Notes: generated by a model from the letters alone, not told the origin. Shown: positions 24,029 through 38,368, numbered from the stretch's first letter. The stretch: 64,000 bases of DNA from Glossina fuscipes (GCF_014805625.2 NW_023998415.1:27567541-27631540); one strand, 5' to 3'. Translations and numbers: made by a program.

Positions 24029-27000
24029 CTGTAAATGAAACGAAACAATTTGTGTTTTTTTCTGTCTTTTTTTGTTTTTCTTCTTTTTAATTCATTAATT
24101 TAAATAAAAATGTAGCAATAATTTAAGATGTGGAATACATTTTGTATATAATGTAACGTGAACGCAGCAAAACCGCTTTCCCGAACTTTCATTCAATAAT
24201 CATTTGATGAGAGAGTGAGAGGCAATGCGGTTTTAATATACCTAAACATTTCCATTGAAATTCAGACATCGCTCGCAGACTAGTCATTTCTCGCATTTCT
24301 AATCATACACAAAAGCAATTTATGTCTAACTAATTGCTGCATTCGTATTTTCAGTCTTTTATTAATTACCATCATGTCCCGTTCCTCAAGTTCTGTCCCC
24401 CTGCCTATTGTTGAAATTAACATAATCGTCAAAATTTTAAATGAAAGCTTTTCCGTTGACAAAAGCAGATATGATCTGAAAGCAGATCGACGCCGTCCAT
24501 AGATACGTTCAAATTGGTTAAAACAAATACATCTCTCTATGTAAGCTTGAAAATAGATATTAGAGTCATATATGTATACCTATATACATATTGTATTGTA
24601 TATGTGTAAATGGAAACATTTGCGACAAGATTTCAATTATCACAAAGCTGCTAAGAAAGATTAACTAGGCTTAGAGCAATGTGATGTGAATTCATAAGCG
24701 AGCTCAAAACGAATGAAACTTTTCTCCTTCTCTGTCTATTTCAAGGCAGACCGTTAAACTAAAATACGAATGTTAAAGAAACGGATATAAAAATCGGACG
24801 CTAATATATTTATGTTATACATTTGGTGTCTACTTAAAATATATATATGTATCCAAAATTCGAGTTCAATGCGTTCTCATTGATTTGCCCAAATCATATC
24901 ATAGCTTACAATATAGTACAATGTCCTAAGGGTTGCGTTTACAGCACAACATAACAATGAAGGAAAATTTGCATTAATTATCCGTAGAATTATGTTTCGA
25001 TCTGACCTCGTTTTGAAAATAATCTTGGAAGATGGAAAAGTCTGTCAAGTCATCACATTTCTACCGTTAAATGCAACTCTCTTTTTTCACTCCCTCGTAA
25101 ACGAATACTCTTTCCCGATCAGAATCGCGCCTACACGACTACAGTATGTCTTATTATTGGGAGCAAAAAAAGTCAAGAAAAAAAATCGAAAGTTCAGAAG
25201 CAAACGATTGATGATTTTAGTAGAATATGACGCCAGGTAGAGAAGCATGACAGGCGTGATGCATAGGTGTAACAAGGGCACCTACGTTATTTCGGCAAAA
25301 GCGATTCAAACACAAGCCGGCAATTTATTTAGTAAAAAAAGTAAAGTTCTGTAGAGAATCAATTGAGGCAAAGCACTTACAAGCTTTACAATCTTCATTT
25401 CTACTTTGTAAAAGTTTATGCAATTGGGAATGGAAAAGCTTTAAGTCAAAGCCCCGAATTGAAATCTCAACCTTTGAATACGTGTTTACAGTGGTAGCAC
25501 AAAAGCGGGCAGTCTTTAGATGACACTAATCGGAACATTTGATTAATTTTAGCTTTCGGTGTAAGTGTTGCCCATCACTGTTTTCGCGCATTTCCGCAAA
25601 CCCATTTCATCGCAAGATTTTTAAACCCGATCTTTCCTGTTTCAACTTCTTATTGTTTGTGAGGAGGACAGTGAGGATGAATATGAAAATATTAAAATAA
25701 TCAAAAATTTCAAGTCGTTGAGTCCAACGTAAAGAAGATGGAACGAACAGTGATGTCGCTCAGCTTTGTAAAGCATATCTAATGCGAAGCTTTTTGCCAT
25801 AATTCCAGAATTCTAGAATTTCCGTGGGCCGCTTATGGTTCTGCTCAGTCTCTACCATGGGTTGCTTGTACATTTCAATGACTCTTCAATGAATCGATCC
25901 ACCAGATGTGTTCCTCAACTTGCTTAAGAAACGATTTACTACGACCTCTTCGTCATAAGTTATATTGTTAAACACTGCTCACGATGCTCAAAATGAATAA
26001 AAATTAAGTAACCAAAGTATATTTGGCTCTGGCCGAATCTTTTATGCCAACTCTCTTTTTCTTGAAACAAAAAAAAAAAAAAAAAACCCAAAGGATTTAA
26101 ATTTCATTACGTTATTCTTTTGGAGGGGGAACGCAGACGATCTTTTCGTAATAAATGGGCGTTCCCTTTGACAAAGTTTAGTCGAGTTCGATGACCAACT
26201 TGAATACAAGAACTGCTATTGCTTCTGCTAAATTTCAAGCCGACATTTTTTGTTATTCGTTGTGATCGGACGGACGGGCTTAAGCAATAACATTTTTTAA
26301 TGAGTTATGTATGAATGAATGCTTTGACGTTGCAAACATGTTGGTGGAATGAGTACATTTTCAAGCTGTCGGTAATGAGCGATGAGAACGAAAGAGGTGT
26401 CAGAGGTGCCACATGTTGATTGTCTCAAAGTGTAAAACTAATTCATTTCTTTATATTCAATGGATGTTAAAGATCAAGAAATCATTTAAAGCTAGAAATA
26501 AAAAGGTCATTAACTCTTATTACGTTGCCGTTACATAAACCGAATGCTAACTCAAACGCGTAAACGTTTTACAAAACGAAATCGAAAACTATAAAAAAAT
26601 GTATCTGCACGTAAGCAACTATGGATGCATAAAAAGAACAAAAAAAAACAAAAAAAAAAAAAAACTAACAAATTTCTCTAACGAACAACACAGCTGTTAC
26701 CTGATAGTAAAATGTATAAAATGCACGTGGCATTCGGTGTGAAAAAAAAATGAAGGGCGAAATACTAAAAGCAATATATATATATATTATATATATATAT
26801 ATATATAAGTAAATAACAAGCAAGGATAAAAATCATTTACGATCCAGAAAAGAAAATAAGAATTTTGACATTTGTACGTTATAGAAGACCAAGCAGTGCC
26901 TGCTCTGCCAGTCATGCAACGTAGTAACACACAAGCAACACCAATAACAATATTAACAATCAAACTTACTTAACTTACACACCGAGTGTGAAGAGCAATA

Positions 27001-27997
27001 ATGCACTTATAAGGCAAGTGACAAATTGCAGCCTAACAAATAGAAGTCATAAAAACTACACGCGGAAAGTGAAGAAAATAAAGAGAAAACGACTCTGATC
27101 TTACGAACGCGTTGAAAATTCGAATTGCATTGCAGCACAAACACACATTTACCTATTTAATTATAATACCAGCGTATGGTATGCCATGAAGAATGGAGTA
27201 AATCAAATCATATATATATATATCATATATATATATATATATATATGCATAATATAAGCGAAAAGAAAAAGAAAAAAAGAAAAAAAAAAAAACGCTATAA
27301 ATAAAATGCAAATTTGCGATAAAAATTAATTGCGCAGTGCTGTGCAGTGCAGTGTAATAAAATTAAAAATTGCCATCTGAATATATTCTCTTCTACATAT
27401 ACGATACATATATGTATCTATTAATGGCGCTCCGTTACCGATATTATAAAAATGGGATGCTGGTATTTTTCTCTAATATACTAAGCAGGAGACAGTTCAC
27501 TGGAATAACGGTAAACTATGTTTTATTTTTTCTCCTTTTTTTACTTTATTTCATTTCTTATCATTTTTTAAACATCTTCCCGTGGACCCCTTTGACTACT
27601 ACTATCGTTAACAAGAATGGAGAAAATTGATTAATTGATTAAATTATTTATTAGAAAATCTCTTAGAAAGTTGCTTACGATATACGATATGCGAAATATG
27701 CGAAACACCTTGTAATCTTGCAAAGAGAGAGAAAATCGTCCTTGTAGTGTGGTTAACCCATAAAGAGACAAAATTTATTGAACTAAGATGATACAAACTT
27801 CTTTAATGTTAATACCTTCCTTTCTTTCTTCTTTAATGTAAACAAAGAGGCAATCATTTCGAATATTTTACGTCCCCTAGAACCAAATGAATGCACGAAA
27901 AACTTTACACCTAATGTTATTACAAAACTTATTTTCATTCCAAAACTTCCAATTTTTTAAATCCCGTGACTGGATCCCTTCATTTCTACACATATGC

Positions 27998-28042
<45 letters not shown>

Positions 28043-28974
28043 AATATATGCAATTGTGTGAAGCTAGTGCAAAGACATATTATGCAAAACGTTAACCGCG
28101 CCTTGTCATGTTTTTAACTCGTACGCTTCGTTAGTTTCAATTTCCTTTTTTTTTATTTATTTATTTATTTATTTTTTTTGTATTCCTTATGACTTTTGCA
28201 TATATAGAACTCATATAGGCAAACGTGTAACTTAGCTTTGAAAATCGAGAAACTAAAAAAAAAAAAAAAAAAAAAAAAAAATATGCTTTATTTCATACAT
28301 TGTCACATTACAGAGCTTTTCTTCTATTTTTCAAGAGACCGTGCTTCGTATTAAAAATAATAATAAAATGCTAGCGTTGCACTAAAGTGTGACTTTGAAG
28401 AACAAAGGATTTACTTTCAGCTCTGCTTGAAAAGGAGAAAAAGCTGATTTTCTTTTCTGTATACTACTCACTACACACTACTACTACTACTACTACTGCT
28501 ATACAAAACAAGGCAATAACATAAATTTTAAAGGCAATTAATAAGATGTTAACCACGATGAATACTAAATAATCTTTTGTACAATTATACACTATATGGA
28601 CATATATTTTAATGATTTTCTTAGTCCGTTGAGAATCCGTATTTTAGTGATATTTCTGTCGCGATATATATACATATATATGTCATTTCGAATGAAAGAA
28701 TTGGAGAAAACTTTTAAAAGCATTACCTTCGTAAGCATATAAGATCATAAGCAAGGCGAACAAACAGACAGACAAGCTTAATATAGCTCATTATAATAAA
28801 AGATAAAGCGTTTGAGTGTTACATACATCCGCATAAACTTAATATATCCTTATATCACAAGCAATGTAAGGTACAAATATTTAATTCTAATGAACTAAGT
28901 CTACAAAAATCTTCCAAAAACAAAAATTATTTAAGGAAATTATGCTTATTACGCAGAAAATTGTTCGAATTACA
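24029..28974. other. Non-coding stretch, no gene seen
   Basis: Moderately AT-rich sequence with A-runs (26069-26086, 26640-26663), a TATA compound run at 26777-26805 and another at 27209-27246, and a long TA run at 28000-28039. A slightly GC-richer patch at 25480-25970 has no open frame or domain I recognise. Confidence 0.5.
28000..28039. repeat. (TA)20 microsatellite
   Basis: A pure TA run of about 40 bases. Confidence 0.95.
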
Positions 28975-29000
28975 TGCACACACACACACACACACACTCA

Positions 29001-29110
29001 TTGTTCAAATCACTGACTTGAATTCGAACACTGACTTGGTACTCGCGATTCTTACCAAATCATGCGGAACATAGCGTTTCCGGCTGTCTTACGCAGAATC
29101 TAAATCTAGA
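29001..29110 (-). mobile_element. tRNA-derived SINE-like copy 2 (partial)
   Basis: On the minus strand the segment GGTAAGAATCGCGAGTACCA, followed by AGTCAGTGTTCGAATTCAA, lines up with AGTAAGAATCGCGGCCACCA and the B-box side of copy 1 at 19434-19552, roughly three quarters identical over 38 bases by eye. The 5' tRNA-like end is poorly preserved here and the 3' side meets a (CA)n run at about 28975-28999. The shared core in two separate places suggests one repeat family. No second tRNA-like box pair is intact, so this copy is less certain than copy 1. Confidence 0.45.
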
Positions 29111-30517
29111 TCTAGACACTTGACGAAACACTTGACATTCGTGATAAGAAGTTGGGCAAACAACTGGGAATTTCGACTGGACGTTAATCATTTCATTGCT
29201 TATGCGCTTTGTCAAGTGCTATGTTGTCATTCACTCTGGCCAGCAAGATATGCTGTGCAAATGCTGAATCAGTAGAAACGAACCAAGTTTTCATACAACG
29301 AGATTTATATTTGCGGCTTTGAGAAGCCGCATCTTGTACATTGTTTAAATTGTGGGTCAGCTTTAGTTTTTTGTCTTACAATTTTATGGGATGCAATTTA
29401 TTGCGGCTCTGTAGGTTTCTCTGTCTCCCATAGAGAGAACAATGATGTCTTAAAAATGAAAATTGATTTTGTTGACAGGTTTAACATAACATATTCGACT
29501 ATATTTTGATCATTAGTCTTAGGATCTTTTAAAGTTTCCCACATATAATCCTTAGAGTAATTTTTTTTTGTTTTTTTGGTTTATAAGTTTCACTTATTAA
29601 TCATAGTGTGTAGAGCGAATTAAATTGAACAATCATTCCTTAATTCGTTCATGCTATCGATGTTCGATTTCGAATTAAATATTAAAACAAAAAAAAAAAA
29701 AAAAGAAAAACAAATTAAATGAAATCTCCAGGGATCCTTAAAACAGGCTAATGGGGTAAACAAAATGAGACATTTCCCGCAGTTCATTTCCCTACTTACT
29801 TACTTGTTTCTTTTATTTACAACTTACAAGGGATTGCTTGTAGCGTATATTAACTTCTCTCTGTTAGGTCTTTTTTATTTTTTTTTTCTTTTTCTAAAAA
29901 CGCGAATATTTCCTCTTTTTTCTTTTTTTCTTCTATCGAACGTTACTTTTCTTTTGAAGGCATTCTTCTTCATAGCTTTGCAAAGGTTATGAGCCCAAGT
30001 GCAAGCTCAATACCCAACGTATGCAATACGTTACAAGATCCACGCAATAATTTTGTGAAATTTACTTTGTGTTTTAGTAAAAGGGTTTGTGTAAAAAGTG
30101 CTTCAATTAATATGAAATTTACTTATTGCAGACTATGAATGCTTATAACTTTTTAAAAAAATAATTTTTTTCCAAGGTCCTTAAATGCTTTATTTTCATA
30201 AACAAATTTCCGCCGATCTCCAATAACAAAGCTTTCGCTCGGATCACCAAAAATCCTTCTAAGCTCGAGATGTTTTGCTCAACGTTTTGCCTTTCGATTT
30301 TAATGATATCGAAAGGTCCTGCAATGTGCATGTATATGGAAATGCATGCTACGAAAAAAACTATGTTTCGTCCTCTCTTTCGAAAATTAATCCATAAACT
30401 CAAGTAAATCTTGGTTACCAGACACATAAACTATTGTTCAGGTGCTAGATTTCGTACATAAGATATATATTAAGAGTTTTTAATGGATAAGAATATGCCT
30501 AAAAAACATCAGAGACA

Positions 30518-30563
<46 letters not shown>

Positions 30564-31631
30564 AATGCATTTCACAATATACACAGCCAAGGACACACAA
30601 ACAATGCTATGAGAATAAACCCAAATGTTTATTAAAATGTTGAGGAAAAATTTTTGCAAAATAACTGAAGCGATTTATAGCTTGCATAATGAGGCTATAT
30701 TTGGTTTGTGGCACAGATCGATTCAAAATCATTTTCTGTTTTTACGTCTTATTTTCTTATGTTCAACCTACAGGTCGCAATTTTTGAAATGTTTTGATGA
30801 AGTTTCGCATACTGACGTATTTTCGTTCCAACGGCGACCGGTATTGAAAATTGAAATGGTCAGATCGTTCCACTTTTTCGGCCACATTCCATATAACCAC
30901 TCCCGCCGGCCCCCCCCACCCACTTCATTTTTTTTTTAAGACTCGTTCTATGAATAGCTATAGGATGGCGTAAGGTATTTAGTGATGAACCGAGACCCAC
31001 TGCCGTGTTTTTATTTGTTTGAAAATACAATTTAAATTATATTTAAGAATTTTAAGCTCTTGGCCAAAATTTTTTTGGGCTTAGAAATAGCAAAAAGTTT
31101 CCTTTTTGATTTTTCTTGTGTTTTTTATTTATCAATTCGTGCTGTATACTGGTTTGTTTGATGTATGTATTCGTTGTGCATATAGCGTTGCTTGGTTTCT
31201 AATATTAATTCGTTCGTATGCAATAAGTGAATGAATCGAATGTGGGCGTCTTCACTTTCAAGGAGTTAGCTTCGGTCGAATTGGTCGATTCGTATGTGCG
31301 TCATGCATATAAGTTTTTCAAATATAGCCGCAAAGCTTTGTAGATAAGAACGAAAGATGAACCCGTAGTTACATTACGACAGAATACTAGAATATATCTT
31401 GAAATGTTTTCCTAATTATAAGCGCACCTACGCATGAATTTGGTTAACTTTTACGTGAAAAACTGGAAAATTATGTCTTCATATGTCTTCATTACAAGCA
31501 TCCGATACACTTAACAAATCCTACATAAGCGATTATAGGAAATAAATGAGAGAAGGGGCGCTTTCTTTGCTTTGAATTTTTGTGTATTCAAAGGAAGAGG
31601 AAAATTAATTATAATTAAGAGTAAAGTTTAC
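29111..31631. other. Sequence left of exon 3, no exon recognised
   Basis: This lies directly downstream of the exon 3 donor on the minus strand and is presumably intron. It contains a perfect AT run at 30521-30560 and a C-run near 30909-30917. A minus-strand frame at 30143-30427 contains a protein-like scrap (DPSESFVIGDRRKFVYEN in one frame) but has an upstream stop and no GT donor, so it is left out as a gene. Confidence 0.5.
30521..30560. repeat. (AT)20 microsatellite
   Basis: A pure AT run of 40 bases. Confidence 0.95.
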
Positions 31632-31818
31632 CTTCTTTTCTGATTTTGGTTTCGGTAAGTCCTTTTTCTTTTTGCGTGGTGGGATGCGACCATTAAACTC
31701 TTGCAAACGTTCACGGCCCGCTGTAAAATTATCGTAACGGTCATCGTATTCATCCCAACTGGTCTCATGTTCACTCTGATATTCACGCTCATCTTCGCCT
31801 GTCGAAGTCAAACGAGAT
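31632..31818 (-). CDS. Coding exon 3 of the large minus-strand gene
   Basis: This internal exon is bounded by a clear acceptor (TTTTGGTTGCAG before 31818) and donor (AAG|GTAAAC after 31632). Its first base completes an Arg codon begun by exon 2, and it then supplies 62 codons and ends in phase 0. It has two parts. The first is acidic and aromatic (STGEDEREYQSEHETSWDEY, then DDRYDNFTAGRERLQEF). The second is strongly basic (IPPRKKKKDLPKPKSEKK) and could bind nucleotide, phospholipid or a nuclear import factor. There is no membrane segment or known catalytic motif. The ordered look of the central block suggests it is conserved, while the basic tail may be a linker. I do not recognise the family firmly. 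One weak, untested idea from memory is the long N-terminal extension of an insect AMP-activated kinase gamma subunit. The chain continues left, outside what I can follow. Confidence 0.85.
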
Positions 31819-32602
31819 CTGCAACCAAAAGCGCAGTATGTTAAATTTGTTGTGTGTATTTGTATGTATGTTGTCAATTTTATTTTTTTTTTTTATTTTT
31901 TATTTTATTTAGAACACAAACAAATTAAGATTTTATTGTATGCCTCTATATTTGTATATATGTGTATATGTTTATGTGTTTATGTGTAACTACTTGTAAT
32001 AAAAAGTTAAAAATAATATATTGCACAGTAAAAAATATTTCGATATTTCTTTCCTAGTTAATAAAACAGTTGTGTATGAGCTTATCTCTAAAGTTAACTT
32101 TAGTATATTTTTCCTTACGTGTGTGTATGTATGTATGTATGTGTGTGTGTGTGTGTTTGTCTGTTTTGAACATTTTAAACAAGGGCAGTTGTTGTGGTAA
32201 TTAAAAGCCAAGCACAGCACACTCAGATCGACAAAAATAGTATAATGGCTCCCAGAAGTCATGGGAGAATAAAATGTTTTTTTTTTTTTCTTTTTTTTTA
32301 TAATTTTTTTCTTTTCTTCTATTCTTCTATAAATGCTGATGATGATGGTCCAAAGTGCAATAAACCCCGGGAAGATTTAACAAGCTGTGTATGCCTACAT
32401 TGGATATGTTTGTATGGTGTCATATTTATGCATTACATACATATTTATTCATGTCTGGGTATTGGCTTCCATTCGAGCTTGTCTGAATTTTGTTTATTTA
32501 TTTATTTATTTTTTTTTTTTTGCAGGCTAAGCTGATTAGCTGACTTGGTCTGCATTGCTACTACTACTGAAATCATAATCTTCCTGTTGTTCTTGTTGTA
32601 TT

Positions 32603-32644
<42 letters not shown>

Positions 32645-33679
32645 CGAATTAATTTCTTGATCACTAAAATAAAAATATAAATTTATTAACACTTAATTTC
32701 TGCATAATTTAATTAATAAGAAAAAAATTACAAAAAAAAATAAAAAATGAAACGTTCATTAAGTTTATTAATCCTTTTAAGGGACTTGTTAAGATTTTTA
32801 TGGCTTAAAACATGAGAAACATTTTTAAAAAGTTTTAAACATTATCGCTCCATCGAGATGTTAACAGCCACCGCACGGTTTTAGGTCACAATCAATTACT
32901 TGATAATTAATTGAATTGAGTTTTTTGTACTTAATTGCCAGTAGTTCAGTTAATTGTGGCCTCAAAAATGAAACATAAATCGCTTTCCACTAAGTGTGTA
33001 AGTAGACAAATTAAGTGACGATTTCTTCTTTCTTTATCCATTTACATGCATATCGACAAAATTTATCTCATGTAAAACTTTTTAGCAAACCTAACAACGG
33101 CGCTTTCTGATTCTTTCCTAATCATATGAGGCTGCGCCGTTTAACAGGGGCTCACCAAAAGTGCTACTTTCCGTAAGAAACATCGATGATGGAGCAGGGA
33201 TCTAGCGATATATATATGTATACCGATATATATATATATATACACGTATATTGTGTTATAAAACACAATCGTCACGAAATTCATTCATGAGTTTTAAGTA
33301 ATTTTGATCAAGAGTGTGATTAAGATTAAATAAAATATTGGGCTGTAAAAGAATGGTGTGACGCTGACATTGGAAATACTGCTACATTTTCTTCTATATA
33401 TATTGCGTTTCTACTTTATGCACTACCTTCGGCATCCATTCTAATGGAGACGATGTTAAATTTTGTCCCAGTGACCGACCTTGCGAATATTACTTGAAAA
33501 TTATTAGTAATTATTTCAAGTCCTTATTACAAATTTGTAAACTAAAGAGTCGATATCTTGGCAGTTCCATTAAATCTACAAAATCGATTGTTTGAAAATT
33601 TCAAATTAAACTAAAGTTTTCTAAATTAAATTTTTCGATTAAACTATAATCAGAATTAAAGATATTTTATATAGATTAC
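31819..33679 (-). other. Intron 2 of the large minus-strand gene
   Basis: GT-AG intron of 1,861 bases in phase 2. It contains a GT/GTAT microsatellite at about 32119-32157, a 38-base T-run at 32604-32641 and a TA run at 33209-33241. The frame at 32194-32535 is translated T-runs, not a gene. No other coding exon was seen. Confidence 0.8.
32604..32641. repeat. T38 homopolymer
   Basis: Thirty-eight consecutive T within intron 2. Confidence 0.9.
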
Positions 33680-34142
33680 CTTCTCGCCGTATCCGATAGA
33701 CTGCGATGTAAATGTCGGTGCACAGCACCAGTCGATGTACCCGTTGATGTGGTGGCAGTGGTAGGCGTCGGCGGTGGTGTATATTGGCAATAACCGCTGG
33801 CAGTATTTGGATGATGGTAAGCGGCAACACGTGGATGAAGGGGAAAAGGCGAATGATAATGATGCTGATGACTTGAATTATTTACGGTGGGTGGAGCAGA
33901 TTGTGGTGGTTGATTGCTAGAGTTGCTATTATTTGGTTCTGGTTGAAGATTTGAACTGCTGGCAGCCGGTGATGACTGATGGAAAAAATTAACTTCATCG
34001 CCGGCAGCAAAGCTAACGCTAGTACGGGGTGTGCGCGGTGTGCTGCGGCTGCGTGGAAAAAATACATCTCCTCCTACGTACGAGGGACTGTGTACCGAAC
34101 AGGAAGGACTTTGCGGTGTGGGATATTGAAAAACTGGAGCTC
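33680..34142 (-). CDS. Coding exon 2 of the large minus-strand gene
   Basis: The exon starts at 34142 after a strong T-rich acceptor (GTTTTTTTATTTTAAG) and ends at 33680 before a GTAATC donor. It takes one base from exon 1 and gives two bases to exon 3, and the open frame is continuous across both joins. It encodes about 154 residues: FQYPTPQSPSCSVHSPSY, then a proline-directed Ser/Thr cluster (FFPRSRSTPRTPRTSVSF) typical of kinase target sites, a Ser/Asn/Pro-rich stretch, and a His-rich segment (HQHHYHSPFPLHPRVAAYHH). It ends in Thr repeats and HRHLHRSLSDTAR, a site of the basophilic-kinase/14-3-3 type (RSLSDT). The composition predicts a disordered regulatory region rather than an enzyme domain. 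In shifted minus frames it also gives spurious open frames, which I discount. Confidence 0.88.
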
Positions 34143-34327
34143 CTTAAAATAAAAAAACACCAAAGACTTAGTTATGCTTTATGCATGACACCAATATATA
34201 TATATATATTTATATATAATCTGTGTAAAAAGAAGAAACATAAAATTTTTACCTTTATATCGAATAACTGTAATTTCAAAATTTCGACCATAAATTTTTT
34301 TTTTTTTTATAACAAATTTTTTCTATA

Positions 34328-34364
<37 letters not shown>

Positions 34365-35236
34365 TGAACTTTATGGCAAAACTAATAAAAGAAGCTAACA
34401 GACGACTGATGATGATACTGGCATTAGAAGCAACAACAACGTGAATGTCTGCCAACTATGCATGTCAATGGCAAATGCATATATGACTGCTGTCTGATTG
34501 ATAAGCGCACAAACAAAATTATTTAAATAAATCTTTAACAGAAAAAATAAAACAAAAAGAAAACAAAATAAAAATCAAATAATCTGCCACAAAAAAAAAA
34601 AAAAAAAAAAAAAACAACTCAAATTCTTAATAGCTAACGAGGGGAGTATGTAAATTTATGTAAATGTTAGCGATAACAAGTGCACTACGTTTCCCTATGT
34701 TTAAGCATACATGCACATATGCGAGAGCTTTATTATCGAGCCACAGAACCCACAAGTTTTATTCTTATTAAATGCTATAAATAAATTAATTACAACAGCA
34801 ACGTTTAATTTTCAATTGTTTGAAATATGAGTGAATGTTGCATAATTTACTTACTATTTATTCAGTGTGCTCACATTGTACACATTTACAATATTTATAA
34901 ATATATTTAGAGACGTAACGTAATCTTTATGGCTACATATATTGTCTGACGTAAGTAGTGTACATAGTATGCCATCGCCAACAACTAGGGATCGTTTAGC
35001 ACAAGTGATGTGCATAATTTATCATAAAGAATAATAATAATAATAGCAACAGCAATAGCAACATATACGTATATATGAACACATGCATAACACACCAGGC
35101 AGCAGCAATCAGGTGTAATTTCAGGGTCAATTGTGTTTATATACAGAGCTATATAAACAACAGCGTGTAAAGGTTGTTGTATAAGCCTTAACATGCAGCA
35201 GAAAAAAAAAAAAAAAACAACAAAAAAAAAAAATAA

Positions 35237-35274
<38 letters not shown>

Positions 35275-35475
35275 ATAACAACAACAATAATGATAAAGGA
35301 AAAACTTGCATTTGGCTTTCATCGAATCTTTAACACCCAACGCTTCTATGACTAATTAAAGAAAAAAACCCCCAAAAAAAAAAAAAAAAAAAAACAAAGA
35401 AAACTAACTTATAAACGCTGCATAAATTTCAAATGATGATTGATGGTTTCAAAAGATGATTAAAATGAATGTTTA

Positions 35476-35513
<38 letters not shown>
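35476..35513. repeat. (TCTA)n microsatellite
   Basis: About nine tandem TCTA units. Confidence 0.95.
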
Positions 35514-36949
35514 CATATTATATAGACCACACATTTTAATGTATGTACAAGGCGTACCTGACAACAGTTCAATGAAATTACATATCGATATCTGTTATAA
35601 TTTCGGTCAAGACGATAATGACCTCTCGTATTATAGAACTTCAAGCCATTGCGGAACTTTCCGCGAAACGCTTACGCTTACATTTCACTTTAATTTCTGC
35701 GGACATATATTTATTCTATTTGGCAATGCCTCGAATGATAAGTATACTCCAAGTGAGTAGATGAACGTCGCACTTGTTTCGACTTGTTGTATAGCCGGTA
35801 TGAAAGGCCTTCGAAAGAGATGAACAGTTATTTTGGTCACTCTTAACAACCTTTTACTGTCTCAACAATATACGTAAACTGTACAAATTATTCAATTAGT
35901 GATTATTATATAACGAACTCATTTGTGGTGTGTGTTTGTGTGTGTTCTTCTTTGGGATTCATTGCGAATTCAATAATTAAGTTTTAATTTCACTTGAGTT
36001 TATGTGAAGACATATGGAGACGTCTATCGTTGCGTTTCTCAGTCTCTTCATAATATAAATCAGTCTTTAAACGGACTCGCCTTTTACTATGTCTGTAGAA
36101 GCTGTGTTAAAAGAAAAGAAAAACCCCGTTTAAAACTACTATCGTCTGTCTAATAGCTATTCTATCTTAAAGTTTTTGTTTTCGATCATAGCTTTTAGCA
36201 GATAACTGAAGTCACTGTTTACATGACAGAGTTAAGATTAAGGTATCGATTAGACATCAATAGCAAATTGTTGCCAGCAACTTTTTCGATTCGTGTATTT
36301 TTCAAACAAATTGAAATCTTCGCCTGGCTGATGACGTCACATGTATTGACTTTTATTATATTTTTTTAAAGTTACTTATTATGAATTCATATTTTTTTTT
36401 TTTTTTTTTTTGCTTGCCTTCACTTAAGCTCTGTGGTCGGGTAATTTTTTACCTTCCAAGATGGTAAGCTAACAATTTACTTCATTCTGGGAATTTTTAA
36501 AAAAAATATTTGCAGTAAATCCAACTCAAATTTGTATAGTTTATCATCCGTTTCTGTCATTTTTCGCTTTATATTTGAAAGATTTTCAATTCAATATTTC
36601 AACGTTGAATAATTTCTTTTTGTTCTCCTTGAATATTCGCAAATGAATGAATGTTACGAACGCATTGATGGACAATATATACAAGCAGTTCGTCAGATGT
36701 AATATTTATGTTAATATTTTTCATATAAATCTGTTCATAAAAAGCAAACATTTATTTATTGATTATATTTAATATAACGTATGCATGCAAGTGCATATGT
36801 TACGCAGTCACATTGTACATGTAGGCGTTTGACAGGCGCCATAATTATAATACATTTTTCATTTTTCGAATATTAATTATATGCATTTTAAATGTGTATA
36901 TGCATGAATGTGTGCATTCTTCTCAACCATAGTTCTTTAATAGCAACAA

Positions 36950-36952
<3 letters not shown>

Positions 36953-36991
<39 letters not shown>
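36953..36991. repeat. (AT)n microsatellite
   Basis: A pure AT run of 39 bases. Confidence 0.95.
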
Positions 36992-36993
<2 letters not shown>

Positions 36994-38336
36994 AATTTTA
37001 TTCTTTTTGCTGTTATTGTCACAGTTTAATTAATTAATTTAAAAAAAAAAAAAATAAAAAGCTACTTGTCATTTAATTAAAACTTGAAAATGTGATTAGA
37101 GAAAAACATTAAGTCGTTTTAATTTGAATTAAATTTTCAACATCATTTCACGTTAATACTTAACAGCATATTTTAACAAAGGTAATATTATTCAAAAATT
37201 AACCAGCAATTGCGCCATGCAATGGCTTGAAGTATGTGGGTGAAATTTGTCACAGTTCGACACGACTCGCAATTAGATTTCATTTCAAATAATTAATAAA
37301 CTAATAAGAAAGTTAATCTTTATAATCCTATATACGTAGGTTGAGATCAATTTTCGCAATATATATTACACGGCAATCTAATGAAATTCAATCCATTTTG
37401 ATTCAAGATTTGTACCACAGATTGCAAAAAATAAACAACTGTTAGTAGTTACTACATAAGGGAACTAACTACAAGATCTCTTTTATACCTTTAAAAAAAA
37501 AATAAAAATAAAAAAAATAAAAATAAAAAAAAAATACGAATAACATGGTGCGGGATAACTTGAGGTCATACATGAAAGTAACGCTATCTCTTTCGACGAT
37601 TAAACTCGAATTTCACCTATCATGCTATCATGATAGAAAAGTAACGGACCGACCGAACAATGAGATGTTTTTCCCCAAAGGCAGTTCAACTCAAAGTTAT
37701 TGGATTTTCGTAAAAAAATCACTACTACCACTACTCGTACATTTCATAGGGCTTTCTTCGTTCTGCAATGCGAAAGAAAAATGAACCGTTAGCCCCGTGC
37801 AGGTAACTCTCTTCTACTGAAACCTTGACAAGAACACTTATCGATCCAGCCGTACGTAATCAAAGTCGAACATTTATTATAGATCAACTCTTCCCACGTA
37901 CTTTACCAGAACGAAGAGCAACGTACGAACGAGCAAGACGAACGAACTTTGCTCAAAGGACCGTCTTAAGAGGGTCTTTACCGTGTTCGTCTTTTCAACA
38001 ATTAATTACCAAATTCTGAATTGTGAACAGTGAGCCAAGAGAGTGCTGCACATACAAAATGTGTTAATTACTTGTGATGCTTTCCTATCGTTATTGAATT
38101 TGAATCAAAGTTTAAGCTGAGAAAATGATTCTTAATCGATCAGTGTAATAAAAGGTGTGTGTATATTTACAAACATCCGCACAAATTTAAAATTGCCCTT
38201 ACGATGTGATAGTAGCTAGAAATATTTCCAAAAGATCAACGGTTGGACCGGATTTTGCATCCGCAAAGTGCATCCATATATCTACGCGTTTCATTGTATA
38301 TATATATATGTATTGTGTAATATGATGGAAATAATT

Positions 38337-38368
<32 letters not shown>

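Noticed and set aside
30143..30427. Minus-strand frame with a protein-like scrap (DPSESFVIGDRRKFVYEN)
   Set aside because: The protein-like reading is in a different frame from the long open frame, has an upstream stop and no donor site, and I recognise no family. It could be old transposon debris.
33639..34067. Minus-strand open frames of about 60 residues overlapping exon 2
   Set aside because: They are shifted-frame shadows of exon 2, whose phase-matched frame has both splice sites.
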